From Susulua sp964536195 (lineage in GTDB: Bacteria; Omnitrophota; Gorgyraeia; Duberdicusellales; 4484-171): a stretch of DNA of 41,407 bases. The stretch lies in contig CAZHVO010000003.1 of assembly GCA_964536195.1 (NCBI GenBank), forward strand, positions 1 through 41,407. Reading direction: 5' to 3'. The position numbers and the translations under genes are program-made. Positions 39,523-41,407 of this stretch are shown here, one piece after another (within the stretch, counting starts at the first letter, position 1; each line of letters opens with the position of its first letter). Below the pieces are notes generated by a model. That model made no database searches and was not told where the DNA came from. It saw only the letters and a list, made by a program, of their open reading frames with translations.

Positions 39523-40839
39523 ATGAAGAGAATAGTAAAAAGAATTTCGATTACAGCAGGGATAATACTAGTTATTGTGATTATGCTTCATGTTGTGCTT
39601 TTTGCCTTCATTAATACCAAAGGAAGAGACCTAATCGTTGGAGGCCTAAGGAATAGCCTTGGCTTAGAAGCAACCATGGGTTCTTTATCCCTCAAGTTTC
39701 CTTTTAACGTAGAAATTAAGGATTTCGAATGTGCGGTTCTATCTTTTAAAAGGGCAAATATTTCTTTAGGATTTTTTAATCCTTTTACCGGGAATATAAA
39801 TTTAAGCAAGGTTTATTTAGATGGTCTTGATTTAAAGGTGGCTAAAGATAGGGGTGGAATCTCTTTAAGCCTGCCTTCCGAAGATAAGCCTAAGGCTGAA
39901 GAAAAAATAGTCTTACCTGAAGATAGCCTCGGTTTTGATAACCTTAAGGCTGAGATTAAACCAGAGAAAGAAGAAGAGAAAGATGAGAAGGAAGGAGGAG
40001 GAGGAGAGGAGTCTAAACCTAGAGAGAAGAAGTTTTCTCTGGCCATTGGAAACCTCTATCTTAAGAATTCCAGGATAGAAGTAAATTATCCGATAGGAAA
40101 AAGGCCTGTTAATATTATTTTTAGTGATCTTTCTTTGAGGGTAAAGGGTTTTACTTATCCTAAATTAAGTAGCTTCTATGTAAAGCTAGATACTGCTTTG
40201 GTTTCACCTTCCCAGGAAAGTCAAAGAACTAATATTTTAGGTATTGAAGGATGGGTAGATTACAATAACAAAAATATGAATCTGGATATAAATATAGATG
40301 ATTTTGACTACATTGTTTTTGGCAAGTTTTACCCTCCTTTTTTGCGGCCGAATAATCTAAGGTTGAAAGAGGCTATTTTTTCTTTTGAGTCGAACCTTAA
40401 ATCCAAAGACAACAGTTTAACCATTGACAATCTTTTAACTATAGAGGGGGTAGAATTTATCGAAGAAGAGGACGAGGCAGAATCTTTTCAAGCCAAGATT
40501 TTAAAAACAGCGATCTCTTTTCTTAAAGGTGACAAAGACAAACCCAGTATTCACTTTAAATTAACAACAAACATGGATTCGCCCAAGCTAGACCTCTCCT
40601 CACTCAAGAAGAGTCTTATGGAAGCAGCCGGCATTGGACCTTTGATGATAATAGAAGGGGCTGTCGATAAAATAAAAGGGAAAATTGAAGGCCTAGGGGG
40701 TGCTACCATAGGTAGTGTTGTTGAGACCCTAAAGGGCGCAACTGAAACCATCGAGGGCATCTTAGAGACTGATGATGCCGAAGAACCTCAAGAAAGTAAA
40801 GAAGATGCTTCCAAAGATGAGAAAGCTTTTCAAGAATAG
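39523..40839 (+). CDS. AsmA-like / DUF748-type envelope protein
   Basis: 438 residues; AAGGAG at about 39510-39515 supports ATG 39523. One N-terminal membrane helix (ITAGIILVIVIMLHVVLFAF), then LRNSLGLEATMGSLSLKFPF and repeated beta segments (SKVYLDGLDLKVAKD, LAIGNLYLKNSRIEV), the pattern of AsmA-like proteins that form periplasmic beta grooves for lipid transfer. A very acidic, Glu/Lys/Gly-rich linker at about 120-165 splits the domain, and the C-terminus ends in an acidic tail. Known of the family: lipid or outer-membrane homeostasis. Shorter than full AsmA. It stands between tRNA-Arg and tRNA-His. Confidence 0.65.
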   Translation: MKRIVKRISITAGIILVIVIMLHVVLFAFINTKGRDLIVGGLRNSLGLEATMGSLSLKFPFNVEIKDFECAVLSFKRANISLGFFNPFTGNINLSKVYLDGLDLKVAKDRGGISLSLPSEDKPKAEEKIVLPEDSLGFDNLKAEIKPEKEEEKDEKEGGGGEESKPREKKFSLAIGNLYLKNSRIEVNYPIGKRPVNIIFSDLSLRVKGFTYPKLSSFYVKLDTALVSPSQESQRTNILGIEGWVDYNNKNMNLDINIDDFDYIVFGKFYPPFLRPNNLRLKEAIFSFESNLKSKDNSLTIDNLLTIEGVEFIEEEDEAESFQAKILKTAISFLKGDKDKPSIHFKLTTNMDSPKLDLSSLKKSLMEAAGIGPLMIIEGAVDKIKGKIEGLGGATIGSVVETLKGATETIEGILETDDAEEPQESKEDASKDEKAFQE

Positions 40840-40856
40840 ATTGTATTTATTTTTAC

Positions 40857-40931
40857 GGTGGCTATAGTGTAGCGGCAGCACAAGAGATTGTGGTTCTCTT
40901 AGTACGGGTTCAACCCCCGTTAGCCACCCCA
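40857..40931 (+). tRNA. tRNA-His (GTG), CCA encoded
   Basis: GGTGGCTA (40857-40864) pairs over eight positions with TAGCCACC (40921-40928), which includes the extra G-1:C73 pair unique to tRNA-His. CCA follows at 40929-40931. Anticodon stem AGAGA/TCTCT, loop TTGTGGT, anticodon GTG. Confidence 0.95.
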
Positions 40932-41017
40932 TTATTTTATTCTGCTTATTTCTTCCTGGTTTTACTAATGATTTTGGTGATAACAATAGGGTTATAGTTA
41001 TAAAGGATTAGAACGAG

Positions 41018-41407
41018 ATGATTTGGTTTTTAGGGATATTAATTAGCTTAGGTGTTGGCCTGGTGATATTTTCTTTTTTTCTGCCCGAAGGCAGCCGCGG
41101 AGGGAATTCCCGGGGTAATTTTCAGAACAAGACCGAAGCTGCGCTTAGCCAGCTAAGGGATAGAATTTTATTCCTAGAAGGTGAGTTTGGAAAGGTAAAT
41201 CAGCTCTGTTCATCGATAAAAGAAGATTTATCTAATTTAAGAGAAAAGGATCTAGCCTTTATTATTAATCTTTTAGAAAAAAAAGAGGATTTCAGACAAA
41301 AAGAGAGCTTTTCCGGCCAGGAGGGTTTAAGGTTTCAGGAATATGAGAAAACCATAGGGCTTTTAAAAAAAGAGATAGAGGAGCTATCTCATAAATTGAT
41401 AAAGCTG
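41018..41407 (+). CDS. Membrane-anchored coiled-coil protein, 3' end outside window
   Basis: An open frame of 130 codons runs from ATG 41018 to the window edge without a stop. One N-terminal membrane helix (MIWFLGILISLGVGLVIFSF) is followed by a polar Gly/Ser linker and then a Leu-heptad, Glu/Lys-rich stretch likely to form coiled coils. No family recognised; the shape is like RmuC or other envelope-tethered coiled-coil proteins. AAAGGA at 41002-41007 is a distant ribosome site. Confidence 0.6.
   Translation, partial: MIWFLGILISLGVGLVIFSFFLPEGSRGGNSRGNFQNKTEAALSQLRDRILFLEGEFGKVNQLCSSIKEDLSNLREKDLAFIINLLEKKEDFRQKESFSGQEGLRFQEYEKTIGLLKKEIEELSHKLIKL

Overview
The window is an AT-rich, densely packed stretch of a bacterial genome. 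The envelope genes (type IV pilin-like proteins, a lipoprotein, an outer-membrane barrel, an AsmA-like protein) suggest a diderm. The many pilin-like genes, a secreted protein with a TFYPSPFGVY segment and a large set of radical SAM (rSAM) genes recall uncultured Omnitrophota (OP3). That is an impression from memory, not a measured placement. A run of 100 N at 1697-1796 marks an assembly join.

Layout. 1-2394: five type IV pilin-like genes, the first cut by the window edge and the fourth by the N gap. 2455-11255: housekeeping genes, namely an outer-membrane barrel, a GlcD-type FAD oxidase, a minus-strand Na+/phosphate transporter plus PhoU-like pair, pyrE, an M48 lipoprotein protease, a DUF192 protein, tRNA-Ser and tRNA-Leu, an AEC transporter, smpB and an inositol monophosphatase. 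11334-39089: one continuous accessory block, all on the plus strand. 39149-41407: tRNA-Pro, tRNA-Arg, an AsmA-like gene, tRNA-His and the start of a coiled-coil membrane protein.

The accessory block is the remarkable part. It opens with a His-Xaa-Ser (Hxs) type peptide-modification cassette: HxsD, a second short HxsD-like protein, the HxsB maturase, a secreted Cys-rich protein, and an HxsA-like precursor of 98 residues ending in His-Gly-Ser repeats. It then continues through 13 further rSAM genes. In all, 14 genes carry 20 recognisable rSAM domains. Of these, 19 keep CxxxCxxC and one has all three cysteines replaced by serine. The domains fall into two expanded families. Type 1 reads CxLxCxYC with GGEPLL and has no auxiliary cysteines (6 domains). 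Type 2 is HxsC-like, reads CNNxCxFC with GGEPT, and ends in PxC plus CxxCx5C (10 domains). Added to these are HxsB, one SPASM-type enzyme and two B12-binding-type rSAM domains. One 1293-residue protein holds four rSAM domains in a row. A U32-like protein, a DUF1566 protein, a zinc-ribbon protein, an A24 prepilin peptidase and a secreted PQQ-type beta-propeller complete the block.

Working hypothesis (inference): a ribosomally made, exported His-Gly-Ser polypeptide, and perhaps the DUF1566 or Cys-rich proteins, is modified by a crowd of rSAM enzymes, may be processed by the A24 protease, and acts outside the inner membrane.

Regulatory structure is also readable. There are two divergent promoters whose -35 hexamers overlap, two predicted leaderless starts, a palindrome over a predicted transcription start, a possible structured RNA between two rSAM genes, and partial duplications of tRNA-Ser and tRNA-Pro.
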